DNA of 64,000 nucleotides from Corynebacterium argentoratense DSM 44202 (GTDB lineage Bacteria; Actinomycetota; Actinomycetes; Mycobacteriales; Mycobacteriaceae). The stretch spans positions 1,318,583 to 1,382,582 of the forward strand of contig NC_022198.1 of assembly GCF_000590555.1 (NCBI RefSeq). The letters are read 5' to 3'. The notes below the pieces were generated by a model. It had not been told where the DNA came from. It did no database searches and was given only the letters and a program-made list of their open reading frames with translations. Position 1 is the first letter of the stretch. Every line of letters begins with the position of its first letter. Below, piece by piece: positions 9,673 to 18,184 of this stretch. The position numbers and the translations under genes are program-made.

Positions 9673-11403
9673 CTAGTTCTCCTCGTCCTCAGCGGCAGCA
9701 AGAGGCGCCGAAGATGCAAGCTGCATCATGAACTCAGCGTTGTTCTTCGTCTTCTTCAGCTGCTTGATCAACAAATCAATCGCCTGCTGGTTATCCAATG
9801 CGGACAGGATGCGGCGCAGCTTGTGCATCAAACGTGCCTCATCGGGTCCCAAAAGCAGCTCGTCCTTGCGGGTACCGGAGGGGTTGACGTCCACAGCCGG
9901 GAACACGCGACGCTCGGAGATCTTGCGGTCCAGTTTCAGTTCCGCGTTACCAGTACCCTTGAACTCCTCAAAGATCACAGTGTCACCGGCGGAACCGGTT
10001 TCGACCATCGCAGTCGCGATGATGGTCAAGGAGCCGCCATTTTCAATGTTGCGGGCTGCGCCAAGGAATCGCTTCGGCGGGTACAAGGCGTTGGAGTCCA
10101 CACCACCGGACAGGATACGACCGGATGCCGGGGAACTGTTGTTGTACGCACGACCCAGACGGGTAATCGAGTCGAGAAGAACGACGACGTCTTGCCCCTG
10201 CTCAACCAGGCGCTTGGCACGCTCGATCGCAAGCTCGGCGACGGTGGTGTGCTCGCTTGGCGGACGGTCGAAGGTCGACGCGATAACTTCGCCCTTAACG
10301 CTGCGCTGCATGTCGGTGACTTCTTCAGGACGCTCGTCTACCAGGACAACCATCAAGTAGCACTCAGGGTTGTTGGTCGCGATCGCGTTGGCGATGTTCT
10401 GAAGAATAGTCGTCTTACCGGCCTTCGGCGGAGAAACGATCAAAGCACGCTGACCTTTACCGATCGGCATAATCAGATCAATGACGCGGGTGGTCAGGAT
10501 CTTCGGATCAGTTTCCAAACGCAGACGCTGGTTCGGGTACAGCGGGGTCAGCTTGGAGAAATCCGGACGCTGACGTGCGTCGTCGACACTCAAACCATTG
10601 ATGGTGTCGACTCGCATAAGCGAGTTGTACTTCTGGCGGTTGCGGCCGTTGCCGACATTGGTCTGCTCACGCATCTTGACCTGACCGACGATTGCATCAC
10701 CGCGGCGTAGGCCGAGGCGGCGGATCATCTGGTTAGACACAAACACATCTGCGCTGGAAGCGTGGTAGCCGGTAGTGCGCACGAAAGCGACGTTGGAATC
10801 GACGATGTCGAGGATGCCGGCCACCGGTTGAAGATCTTCCGGAGCCACGTTGTCGTCACGGTTATCGCGGTTATCACGGTTGTCGCGATCGCGGCGGTTG
10901 CGCCGGTTGCGGCGATTGCCACGTTCCGAGCGGTCGTTACGGTCACCACGATCGTTGCGATCGCTGCGGTCGCCGTTGCGGTCGTTACGGTCATTGCGCT
11001 CGCCGCCGCGGTCGTTGCGCTCATTGCTGTTTTCGGGGCGCTCGTTACGCTCCTGACGCTGCTCATCGGTGCTGGAGTCACCGTTGTCGCTATTTTTCTG
11101 GCGGGCCCGATTACGGCGAGCACGACGTGCTGCTGCGCGGGATTCGTAGTGAGCCTCGCGCGCTTCCCGAGCCTCGCGGGCCTCAGTCTCTTCTTTAGTG
11201 TTCTGAGACGAGTCTTCCTTAGTGTTTTTCGCCTCAGCTGCAGCTTCTTTAGCTCCGGCGCCCCCTCCGGCTGCGTTGATCTTGTCGATCAGCTCCCCCT
11301 TGCGCAGGCCCGACAAACCACGGATACCCATTGACTGTGCCAACGAGCGCAGCTCGGGGATACGCAGTGCAGACAAGTCTTGGGTGGTGTCCTTTTCGGT
11401 CAC
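9673..11403 (-). CDS. rho: Transcription termination factor Rho, with Arg/Asn/Asp-rich insert
   Basis: Hexameric RNA-dependent ATPase that ends transcription at Rho-dependent sites. 576 residues from a GTG start (VTEKDTTQDLSALRI) with AGGAAAGGA close upstream; the frame runs 27 codons farther but with no better start. The N-terminal Rho helix-extension (LRIPELRSLAQSMGIRGLSG) is followed by a ~130-residue insert rich in Arg, Asn, Asp and Gly. After that come the RNA-binding domain, Walker A PPKAGKTT near residue 328 and VVLLDSITRLGRAYNN near 409. Such inserts are typical of actinobacterial Rho and bind RNA. The 258-base region upstream is a likely long 5' leader. Confidence 0.97.
   Translation of the reverse strand: MTEKDTTQDLSALRIPELRSLAQSMGIRGLSGLRKGELIDKINAAGGGAGAKEAAAEAKNTKEDSSQNTKEETEAREAREAREAHYESRAAARRARRNRARQKNSDNGDSSTDEQRQERNERPENSNERNDRGGERNDRNDRNGDRSDRNDRGDRNDRSERGNRRNRRNRRDRDNRDNRDNRDDNVAPEDLQPVAGILDIVDSNVAFVRTTGYHASSADVFVSNQMIRRLGLRRGDAIVGQVKMREQTNVGNGRNRQKYNSLMRVDTINGLSVDDARQRPDFSKLTPLYPNQRLRLETDPKILTTRVIDLIMPIGKGQRALIVSPPKAGKTTILQNIANAIATNNPECYLMVVLVDERPEEVTDMQRSVKGEVIASTFDRPPSEHTTVAELAIERAKRLVEQGQDVVVLLDSITRLGRAYNNSSPASGRILSGGVDSNALYPPKRFLGAARNIENGGSLTIIATAMVETGSAGDTVIFEEFKGTGNAELKLDRKISERRVFPAVDVNPSGTRKDELLLGPDEARLMHKLRRILSALDNQQAIDLLIKQLKKTKNNAEFMMQLASSAPLAAAEDEEN
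10850..11060. repeat. Low-complexity tandem repeat coding for Rho's Arg/Asn/Asp insert
   Basis: Short units around CGGTTGTCG/CGGTTATCG and CGTTGCGATC recur many times and encode RDNRDNRDN, NRRNRRNRR and NDRNDRNGDRS-type runs in Rho. The repeats are degenerate rather than perfect, so they are coding low-complexity sequence that may still vary in length between strains. Confidence 0.8.
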
Positions 11404-11661
11404 GAAAGTCCTTTCCTGGGGCGACGCTCGATGCGCCGCATACGGCAGACACACAAAACCACGAAGGGAGGATGCAAACTCCACGGTGGAAACGGTTTTT
11501 AATGGGTGGTGTTCTGCGATGTGAATTCTCTACGAGCCGCGGCCAACAATCTTATGTGGCCCAGTGGGGTACTCACGCCTTTCACCCCACGCGCCCGCAG
11601 GCTGCCACCATAATAGCGCACACCCCGACGAGACGCCGCATCAACACGCTAAAGTGAGTGC

Positions 11662-13383
11662 ATGCGCAGCACAATGCAAGACCGCCCCCTCAACGTGTCC
11701 CGCATTCTGGAATATGGGCGTGTGATTCACGGCGATACCCCTGTGACCACGTGGGTGGGTGAAGGCGCCGGCGGCACCGAGCACACTACCTTCGCACAAA
11801 TTGGGGCCCGCGCCAGTGCACTTGCTCACGCTTTGCGTGACGAACTCGGCATTACCGGTGATCAGCGCGTCGGCACCTTGTTGCCAAATTGTTCGGAACA
11901 CGTCGAAGCATTGTTCGCTGTCAGCTGCATGGGGGCCGTATTTAATCCGCTGAATAAGCAGTTGATGGATGACCAGATCATCCACATCATCAACCATGCC
12001 GAGGACCGGGTAATCATCACCGACGCCCACTTAGCTCACCAATTGGCACCTTTGCTCGAGCACTGCCCAGGCGTTCGTAGCGTCGTCATCACAGGCGTAG
12101 AAGGTTTCGAGGCTGCCGAGCAGGTTATGCCTGAGCAGGTCGACGTGTATTCCTACGAGGTTTTAATCGATGGCCGACCGACCACCTACCCCTGGCCGGA
12201 GCTTGAGGAAACTACCGCCGCCGCGTTGTGTTATTCCACTGGCACCACTGGCGCACCGAAGGGCGTGGCCTATTCACACCGCAGTATGTACCTGCACTCT
12301 TTGAGCTTGCGGACCACCGATTCCTTCGCCGTGTCGCACGGCGTTCCTTTTCTATGTTGCGTGCCGATCTATCACGTCCTGAGCTGGGGCGTTCCGGTGG
12401 CGGCATTCATGTCTGGGGCGCCTCTAGTGTTCCCGGGCAGCGACCTGCAGCCGGCGTCATTGGCGAAATTGATTGCTGCTACCCATCCTCGGGTGGCTAA
12501 TGGTGTGCCTACGCTGTGGATTTCTCTGATGGTGCACTACTTGAATAATCCGCCCGAGCGGATGAGCTTGACCGAGATTTTCGTCGGCGGTTCCCCTGCC
12601 CCGCCGATTCTGATCAAGTTGTGGGAGGAGCACTACGGCGTGGACGTCATTCACGTGTGGGGTATGACGGAAACTTCCCCCATTGGCACCGTGGCTCGCC
12701 CACCGTATGGGGTATCTGGGGAAACCCGCTGGAATTATCGAATTAGCCAAGGCCGTTTCCCTGCATCCTTGGAATACCGCGTGGTTAATGACGGCGCGGT
12801 GGTCACCGGCACCGACCGCAATCAAGGCGAAATTCAGGTGCGCGGCAACTGGGTAACTGGCAGCTACTATCACTCCCCCACCAGCGACGATGGCGGCCCC
12901 GCGCATACTTTCCGTGGAAAAGATGTTAATGACGCCGCGTCGAAGTTCACAGCTGACGGGTGGTTGCGTACCGGCGATGTTGGGTCGGTGACTAAAGACG
13001 GTTTCTTAACCATCGAAGATCGCGCCCGCGACGTCATTCGTTCTGGAGGTGAATGGATTTACTCCGTTCAGATCGAAAACCTTGTCATGGAGGCGCCGGA
13101 GGTTGTGGAGGCCGCTGTCATTGGTTTCCCCGATGATAAGTGGGGCGAGCGACCCTTGGCGGTCACAGTGCTGCACAGTGGAGTCCCGCCCACGACAGAT
13201 ACTGCCGAAGCCTTGCGCGATGCACTAAGACCCAAGCTTCCGCGCTGGATGCTGCCCGAATATTGGACCTTTGTTAAGGCGATCGACAAGACCTCCGTCG
13301 GCAAGTTCGACAAGAAGGATTTGCGGGCTCATCTACGCGAAGGTGAGTTCACCGTCATCAAATTGAAAGGCCCTGGCGAATAG
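11662..13383 (+). CDS. AMP-forming acyl-CoA synthetase (fatty-acid-CoA ligase family)
   Basis: ATP-dependent ligase of the ANL family (573 residues) that activates a carboxylic acid as an acyl-AMP and then a CoA thioester. Seen: the phosphate loop YSTGTTGAPKGVAYSH near residue 190, VWGMTETSP near 335, the DGWLRTGDVG motif, and the C-terminal lysine in KTSVGKFDKK. Length and motifs fit medium/long-chain fatty-acyl-CoA ligases; the chain length cannot be read from sequence. It is divergent from rho and convergent with thrB. The ATG at 11674 (MQDRPLN) is an alternative start. Confidence 0.9.
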   Translation: MRSTMQDRPLNVSRILEYGRVIHGDTPVTTWVGEGAGGTEHTTFAQIGARASALAHALRDELGITGDQRVGTLLPNCSEHVEALFAVSCMGAVFNPLNKQLMDDQIIHIINHAEDRVIITDAHLAHQLAPLLEHCPGVRSVVITGVEGFEAAEQVMPEQVDVYSYEVLIDGRPTTYPWPELEETTAAALCYSTGTTGAPKGVAYSHRSMYLHSLSLRTTDSFAVSHGVPFLCCVPIYHVLSWGVPVAAFMSGAPLVFPGSDLQPASLAKLIAATHPRVANGVPTLWISLMVHYLNNPPERMSLTEIFVGGSPAPPILIKLWEEHYGVDVIHVWGMTETSPIGTVARPPYGVSGETRWNYRISQGRFPASLEYRVVNDGAVVTGTDRNQGEIQVRGNWVTGSYYHSPTSDDGGPAHTFRGKDVNDAASKFTADGWLRTGDVGSVTKDGFLTIEDRARDVIRSGGEWIYSVQIENLVMEAPEVVEAAVIGFPDDKWGERPLAVTVLHSGVPPTTDTAEALRDALRPKLPRWMLPEYWTFVKAIDKTSVGKFDKKDLRAHLREGEFTVIKLKGPGE

Positions 13384-13573
13384 CTTCGGTATACGTACCA
13401 TCGACAGCTACGTTGGCGACTGGTACCAAGTGGCAGTTATCCCCCAGCCCTACCGCAGAGCAGTGGACCGAAGTGAAAAACACCCTCGAAGCCCGCGGCT
13501 ATAACTCTTGCACCTTCCTGACAGCCCCCACGACCGGAGGGATGGAAGTCATCCGCCCGGTCTGCCAGCTGTA
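13384..13573 (+). pseudogene. Possible C-terminal remnant of a secreted protein
   Basis: Between the acyl-CoA ligase and thrB a plus-strand frame with no credible start reads about 60 codons to a TAG at 13573. Its end includes KWQLSPSPTAEQWTEVKN, then CTFLTAPTTGG and VIRPVCQL. Two Cys and the codon pattern look like a real protein tail. No ATG or ribosome site precedes it, so it may be a gene relic. No family was recognised; the call is weak. Confidence 0.3.
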
Positions 13574-13578
13574 GGACG

Positions 13579-14493
13579 TTAAAACGATTCGACCTCTACG
13601 GGGCCCGCGATCGGCAGCTTCATCACCTGAAGCCCAGCCGCACGGACCTCTTCTACAATTTCTTCCGGTATCGGCTCAGTGGACAGCACCAACGCGGTGG
13701 GGCCAGCACCCGAAAGGAATGCTGCATAACCCCGGTTACGCAGACGGTTAACCCACTCGGCGGTAACTGGAAGAACATCTGCACGGTACGGCTGGTGCAG
13801 GCGATCACGCGTACCCTCCCACAGAAGCTCGGGATGATGCTGCAGCGCAACCGTCATAACAGCCACACGGGACACGTTGAAACGAGCATCGATGTGCGTT
13901 ACATCAGACGGAAGCACTCGGCGAACCGCTTCGGTTGAGGCCTTGAAACCAGGAACCAGCGCGGTTGCGTGAATGCTTTCGTGCACGGGGATGCGCACAG
14001 CCCGATACTGCGGGTCAGTTTCACCATCGACGGGGATATCCGTCCAACTCACCACAGCATCGCCGAGTACAGAGGCAGCTGCGTTATCGGGGTGCCCCTC
14101 AAAGGCACTTGCCAGCTGAACAACTTCAGACTCGCTCAGAACACCCCCGGCTAACCCATTAGCCGCTGCAACGCCTGCGACAGCTGCAGCAGCGGAGGAA
14201 CCCAAACCGCGAGACTGCGGGATCACATTGTGGCAAACAACCTTCAAACCGGGCACTTCGACCCCTGCGGCGGCCAAGCCGGAACGAATAGCGCGAACAA
14301 CCAAGTGGCGTTCGTCCAGGGGAAGCTCCCCCTCGCCTTCCCCGTGGATTTTCACCTCAAGGCCGGAGTCGACAACGTGGACTTCCACGACGTCATATAA
14401 CCCAAGCGCCAAACCCAAGGTGTCAAACCCAGGCCCCAAGTTTGCAGAAGACGCAGGGACCTTCACACGAACAGCAGAGCCAACAGGGATCAT
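13579..14493 (-). CDS. thrB: Homoserine kinase
   Basis: Phosphorylates homoserine to O-phosphohomoserine for threonine synthesis (304 residues, GHMP kinase fold). The ATP-binding GHMP loop [14 protein letters not shown] is near residue 90, and [12 protein letters not shown] is the conserved third motif near the C-terminus. It is the last gene of hom-thrC-thrB, four bases after thrC. Confidence 0.95.
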   Translation of the reverse strand: MIPVGSAVRVKVPASSANLGPGFDTLGLALGLYDVVEVHVVDSGLEVKIHGEGEGELPLDERHLVVRAIRSGLAAAGVEVPGLKVVCHNVIPQSRGLGSSAAAAVAGVAAANGLAGGVLSESEVVQLASAFEGHPDNAAASVLGDAVVSWTDIPVDGETDPQYRAVRIPVHESIHATALVPGFKASTEAVRRVLPSDVTHIDARFNVSRVAVMTVALQHHPELLWEGTRDRLHQPYRADVLPVTAEWVNRLRNRGYAAFLSGAGPTALVLSTEPIPEEIVEEVRAAGLQVMKLPIAGPVEVESF

Positions 14494-14497
14494 GGTG

Positions 14498-15577
14498 CTA
14501 CCCCTTCAAACCGAGGGCGTCCACGACAGCAGCGGGATCCACATCAATCGGAGTGGGCTCAGGCATCTGAAGCAAAGCAGTCTGCGGATCCTTCAAACCG
14601 TGGCCGGTCACCGTGCACACGATGCGCTGGCCCTTGCCCAAGGTTCCCTCGCGGAACTCAGCCAGCACACCTGCGTAAGAGGACGCAGATGCGGGCTCAA
14701 CAAACACGCCTTCCTTCGCGGCGATCATCCGATAAGCCTCGAGGATGTGATCGTCATCAGCAGCGCGGAATTTCCCCTCGGATTCTTCCTTAGCAGCCAC
14801 TGCACTAGCCCACGACGCGGGATTACCAATACGGATAGCGGTCGCAATGGTCTCCGGGTTGAGGACGGGCTCGCCACTGACCAGCGGGGCTGCGCCGGCG
14901 GCCTGAACACCGAGCATACGCGGACGCTGAGAGGAAACACCGTCGGCGAAATACTCGGTGTAGCCCTTCCAATACGCCGTAATGTTGCCAGCGTTACCCA
15001 CCGGCAAAGCGTGAATATCCGGGGCGTCACCGAGAGCATCAACAATCTCGAATGCTGCGGTCTTTTGGCCCTCGATACGCATCGGGTTCACCGAGTTAAC
15101 CAGTGCGATTTCTGGGTATTCGGTGGTGGTTTTTTGAACCAATTCGAGGCAGTCATCAAAGTTACCGCGCACCTGAATGATCTCTGCGCCGTGCATGACA
15201 GCCTGAGCGAGCTTGCCTTGAGCAATCTTGCCTTCGGGGATCAACACGCAGCTTTTGATACCGGCGCGGGCAGCAAACGCCGCAGCAGACGCAGACGTGT
15301 TGCCGGTCGATGCACACATGAGCACCTTTTTGCCGGATTCAACCGCGTCAGTCACAGCGACCGTCATACCGCGGTCTTTAAAGGAACCAGTGGGGTTCGC
15401 GCCCTCGACCTTGAGGTAGACGTCGCAACCAGTCAACTCAGACAAGTAATTAGCGCGCACCAGCGGGGTGTTACCTTCGTGCAGGGTAACCGGGGTCCAG
15501 TCCTTCGCGAAAGGCATACGGTCGCGGTAGGCCGCAATCAAGCCGGGCCAGCGGCTGTGAACAGGTGAAGCACTCAT
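14498..15577 (-). CDS. thrC: Threonine synthase, short (mycobacterial) type
   Basis: PLP enzyme making threonine from O-phosphohomoserine. 359 residues, with the PLP lysine in TGSFKDRGM near residue 64, the phosphate-binding [12 protein letters not shown] motif, and [14 protein letters not shown]. Its size and position between hom and thrB match the mycobacterial thrA-thrC-thrB arrangement. From memory, C. glutamicum instead has a ~480-residue threonine synthase encoded elsewhere. Six bases separate it from hom. Confidence 0.93.
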   Translation of the reverse strand: MSASPVHSRWPGLIAAYRDRMPFAKDWTPVTLHEGNTPLVRANYLSELTGCDVYLKVEGANPTGSFKDRGMTVAVTDAVESGKKVLMCASTGNTSASAAAFAARAGIKSCVLIPEGKIAQGKLAQAVMHGAEIIQVRGNFDDCLELVQKTTTEYPEIALVNSVNPMRIEGQKTAAFEIVDALGDAPDIHALPVGNAGNITAYWKGYTEYFADGVSSQRPRMLGVQAAGAAPLVSGEPVLNPETIATAIRIGNPASWASAVAAKEESEGKFRAADDDHILEAYRMIAAKEGVFVEPASASSYAGVLAEFREGTLGKGQRIVCTVTGHGLKDPQTALLQMPEPTPIDVDPAAVVDALGLKG

Positions 15578-15583
15578 ATTTTT

Positions 15584-16882
15584 CTAACCTTCCAAACGAA
15601 TGACGTTGTTGACGGACTTTACAGCGTCCAAGCTCTTCAAACTCTCGGCAGTGTCCGCAAGATCGGCCTCACGTGCCGCGTGGGTGACGACAACCAATCG
15701 AGCACCGTTGTCGCTACCTTCCTGACGAACAGTCAGCAACGAAATGCCACGCTGAGCGAACTGTTGGGCGACATCGGCCAGCACCCCGACGCGGTCGTTG
15801 ACCTCCATGTCGAGGTGGTACCGAGTCGGGACCTCACCGAAATCGGCCAGGGGCAGATTCGCGTAGGTCGACTCCCCGGGCGCGCGGCCCCCATGGACCT
15901 TATTGCGGGCGGCACCCACCAGGTCACCCAGCACCGCGGAAGCAGTGGGATTACCACCGGCACCATTGCCGTAGAACATCAACTGACCTGCTGCTTCTGC
16001 ATCAACGAAAATAGCGTTAAAGCTCTTCTTAACACTGGCAAGAGGATGATCCTTGGGCACAAGCGTGGGGTGAACGCGTGCGGAGACCTTCTCGACGCCC
16101 TCCGCATCGACGATGCGCTCACAAATGGCCAACAACTTGATGACGTAGCCCGCAGTCTTAGCAGCTTCAATGTCTTCCGCCGTGATGTGAGAAATGCCCT
16201 CGCAGTAAACATCGTCGTAAGACACTCGAGTGTGGAACGCCAGGGAGGCAAGGATCGCCGCCTTCGACGCGGCGTCATGACCCTCAACATCCGCAGTGGG
16301 ATCGGCCTCGGCGTAGCCTAGGCGCATCGCTTCCGCCAGCATCTCGTCATAGCTAGCCCCAGTGGACTCCATCGCATCGAGGATAAAGTTCGTGGTGCCG
16401 TTAACGATGCCCATCACCGATTTCACCTGGTCGCCAGCCAACGAACGGCGCAGAGGACCAAGGACTGGAATCGCAGCAGCAACGGCCGCTTCGTAGTAGA
16501 GATCAACGCCGGCCTCATCTGCAGCAGCTGCGAGTTCTGCGGAATGCGCAGCCACCAAAGCCTTGTTGGCTGTCACCACAGACTTGCCGGCTTGCAGGGC
16601 TTTGAGGACGATCTCACGGGGGTAATCAATGCCGCCGATAACCTCAACGACGATGTCAACGTCGTCGCGCTCGACGAGGCCCACGGCATCATCCGTAAGA
16701 AGCTCTGCGGGAACGCCGTCGCGCGGCTTAGAAGCATCGTTGACTGCTACGCCACGGACCTCAATATCGCCGCCGATGCGCTGGACGAAATGGTGACGAT
16801 TCTCGGCGAGCAGTCGATACACTGCCTCGCCAACGGTGCCATAACCAAGGAGGGCGACGCCCACGGGTTTACTGTCAGTCAT
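15584..16882 (-). CDS. hom: Homoserine dehydrogenase
   Basis: Reduces aspartate semialdehyde to homoserine, the branch point to Met and Thr (432 residues). The NAD(P) loop is GVALLGYGTVGEAV at the N-terminus. The catalytic domain has the FHTRVSYDDVYCEGI block, and there is a C-terminal ACT domain from about residue 350 (DRVGVLADVAQQFAQRGI) that mediates threonine feedback in this family. First gene of the threonine operon; no known regulator box was identified upstream. Confidence 0.96.
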   Translation of the reverse strand: MTDSKPVGVALLGYGTVGEAVYRLLAENRHHFVQRIGGDIEVRGVAVNDASKPRDGVPAELLTDDAVGLVERDDVDIVVEVIGGIDYPREIVLKALQAGKSVVTANKALVAAHSAELAAAADEAGVDLYYEAAVAAAIPVLGPLRRSLAGDQVKSVMGIVNGTTNFILDAMESTGASYDEMLAEAMRLGYAEADPTADVEGHDAASKAAILASLAFHTRVSYDDVYCEGISHITAEDIEAAKTAGYVIKLLAICERIVDAEGVEKVSARVHPTLVPKDHPLASVKKSFNAIFVDAEAAGQLMFYGNGAGGNPTASAVLGDLVGAARNKVHGGRAPGESTYANLPLADFGEVPTRYHLDMEVNDRVGVLADVAQQFAQRGISLLTVRQEGSDNGARLVVVTHAAREADLADTAESLKSLDAVKSVNNVIRLEG

Positions 16883-17259
16883 CTGTGCGAGATTCCCTGC
16901 TGCTAGACGCTAGAAAAGTACGCATCGATTCTACTCACCCGCTCCAACTCATTGCGAACTGCCCCCCACCCGTGAACCCCCTGCGCCGCCCCTAGAGGTT
17001 CACCAGAGGTTCACAGGCGCGTAATCGAATCGATCTAAAGATGGAACAAGTCAACCTAAGTTAGCTCCCACCACTGTCCAACAAGGGGAGTACAACCCCC
17101 AAAATAGGGTAGCCAACTTGCTATTGTCTAGCTTTTTCAAAAGATTTTAATCCGCATTGACCAGCACTTTTAGAATTTCTTGTTCAAATTCGCCACTTAA
17201 GGGAACCGAAACCGCTTTAATTCAGTCTAACCACTTAGACACACAGAAAGGACCGTCGG
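16883..17259. other. Gene-free AT-rich stretch upstream of hom
   Basis: No credible coding frame. It holds the hom promoter region (minus) and, toward its right end, AT-rich sequence with a possible plus-strand promoter (17124-17151) and a GTCTAA/TTAGAC inverted repeat with a four-base spacer (17225-17240). Confidence 0.5.
17124..17151 (+). promoter_or_regulatory. Candidate plus-strand promoter for the structured region
   Basis: TTGTCT (17124-17129) and TTTAAT (17146-17151) are separated by 16 bases in a locally AT-rich segment. Transcription from here would run through the twin hairpin region into the secreted-protein gene. The match to the -35/-10 consensus is only fair. Confidence 0.35.
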
Positions 17260-17415
17260 ATGCACCAGGTAAGACATGCATGGTTCCCACCACCCCGCCC
17301 GCCGACCACGCCACGCGTCGGTACGGGCAATGCCACGCCATCCGAAAGCGCTGAGGGGAGCGCCAAGGGAGCTAGGTCAGCACACCGCAGTCAAGAGCTG
17401 CTCGGGGGCCCATGA
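17260..17415 (+). CDS. Possible 51-residue upstream ORF, doubtful
   Basis: An ATG at 17260 preceded by AGAAAGGAC opens a frame beginning MHQVRHAWFPPPRPP and ending at TGA 17415. The product is Pro/Gly/Ser-rich with no signal peptide or recognisable domain. The frame overlaps the first structured unit, and its stop falls in that unit's second stem. It could be a leader peptide, or chance within a structured RNA. Low confidence. Confidence 0.2.
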   Translation: MHQVRHAWFPPPRPPTTPRVGTGNATPSESAEGSAKGARSAHRSQELLGGP

Positions 17416-17646
17416 CACTAGAGGGAGCACCAACCCGCACCGTCGCCAAGCACTCCAGTCAATGGCGGACAGGAGCGCACACGACACACCCGCAAACCAT
17501 TGAGGGGAATGGCTTGTGGAAGGCGTAGCTGCTGCCAGCGTCGAGGGTCACTCGGGGGCTCACGACCACCCGCATCGCATCTGTGGGGCGGCTTCTGCAG
17601 TCAACGCGCAAGGCGGGGCCACCCACCCAGCACTGGTGGCCCCGCC
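17340..17646 (+). ncRNA. Candidate twin structured RNA element with GAGGGG loops
   Basis: Two units about 150 bases apart share the same architecture. Unit 1: stem GCGCT (17348-17352)/AGCGC (17359-17363) with loop GAGGGG, then 26 bases on a stem GTCA (17390-17393)/TGAC (17413-17416) around a 19-base loop containing CTCGGGGGC. Unit 2: stem CCATT (17497-17501)/AATGG (17508-17512) with the same GAGGGG loop, then GTCG (17540-17543)/CGAC (17563-17566) around a 19-base loop with the same CTCGGGGGC. Loops are conserved while stems change on both sides (three covarying pairs in the first stem, one in the second), the pattern expected of selected RNA structure. A 12-bp hairpin follows. Not matched to any family I know. 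Confidence 0.45.
17612..17646 (+). terminator. Perfect 12-bp GC-rich hairpin
   Basis: GGCGGGGCCACC (17612-17623) pairs fully with GGTGGCCCCGCC (17635-17646) across an 11-base loop. No U-run follows directly, so it may be an expression-platform stem, a pausing hairpin or a boundary of the upstream RNA rather than a classical intrinsic terminator. Confidence 0.5.
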
Positions 17647-17741
17647 GCCACATAGGGGTAGAACTATCCGGTCGAGATATACAGTGTGCCCACACTCTTT
17701 TACACCATCTTTTCCTTTTTCTTTAGCCTTTGGGGCACACT

Positions 17742-18182
17742 ATGAACCGTGTTGGCATCGTCGCTGCACTCACAGCCACGGCACTGACCTTGAGCACCAC
17801 CCAAGCCCTTGCCGAACCCTCCCCCATCACCGGTATCGAAACCAACACCTCGCAGCGCAACGGCTACATCGAGCACCTAGAGAACCTCGGCTTGAGCAGT
17901 TCGAACACGAGCTTCTACGACTTCATCGTGAACTCCTGGGCGGGCAGCGAAGAGCGCGGCATCATCGCAGCACATAACGGTCACCGGGCACAAGGTGGTG
18001 GCCACTACTTCGTTCTTATCCACCCGAAACGCACGGCCTTTAGCTTCGATAGCTTCGGGGACTTTGGTTCCAGTAGCGGCGGCGGCATCATGGGAATCCT
18101 CGCTGGCTTGGTCAGCTTGATCAGTCTCCTCGGTTTCATCGCACAGTTCGCGGTGAAGTTCCTCCCCCGCTTGCCCCGCTAG
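17742..18182 (+). CDS. Small secreted protein of unknown function
   Basis: 146 residues from the ATG at 17742 (GGGG 8 bases upstream); a TTG 12 bases earlier is less likely. A clear Sec signal peptide (MNRVGIVAALTATALTLSTT then QALA) with probable cleavage after ALA near residue 24. The mature part has a polar domain (ENLGLSSSNTSFYDFIVNSW, then HNGHRAQGGGHYFVL) and a hydrophobic, Gly-rich C-terminus (MGILAGLVSLISLLGFIAQF) ending in basic residues, which could insert into or associate with a membrane. No family recognised. Its ~90-base upstream gap follows the structured RNA candidate, which may control it. It is convergent with the thiolase gene, two bases apart. Confidence 0.7.
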   Translation: MNRVGIVAALTATALTLSTTQALAEPSPITGIETNTSQRNGYIEHLENLGLSSSNTSFYDFIVNSWAGSEERGIIAAHNGHRAQGGGHYFVLIHPKRTAFSFDSFGDFGSSSGGGIMGILAGLVSLISLLGFIAQFAVKFLPRLPR

Positions 18183-18184
18183 TT

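Noticed and set aside
12930..12939. TGACGCCGCG as an FtsK-orienting (KOPS-like) sequence
   Set aside because: Copies divide evenly between strands (11 and 11), whereas a polarity signal should be strongly skewed on one replichore.
16883..16960. McbR/MetR-type site upstream of hom
   Set aside because: A TAGAC is present, but no GTCTA partner at six bases; the match is by chance.
17050..17075. DtxR-like iron box (AACCTAA half-site) upstream of the structured region
   Set aside because: Only one half matches; the other half of the 19-bp consensus is absent.
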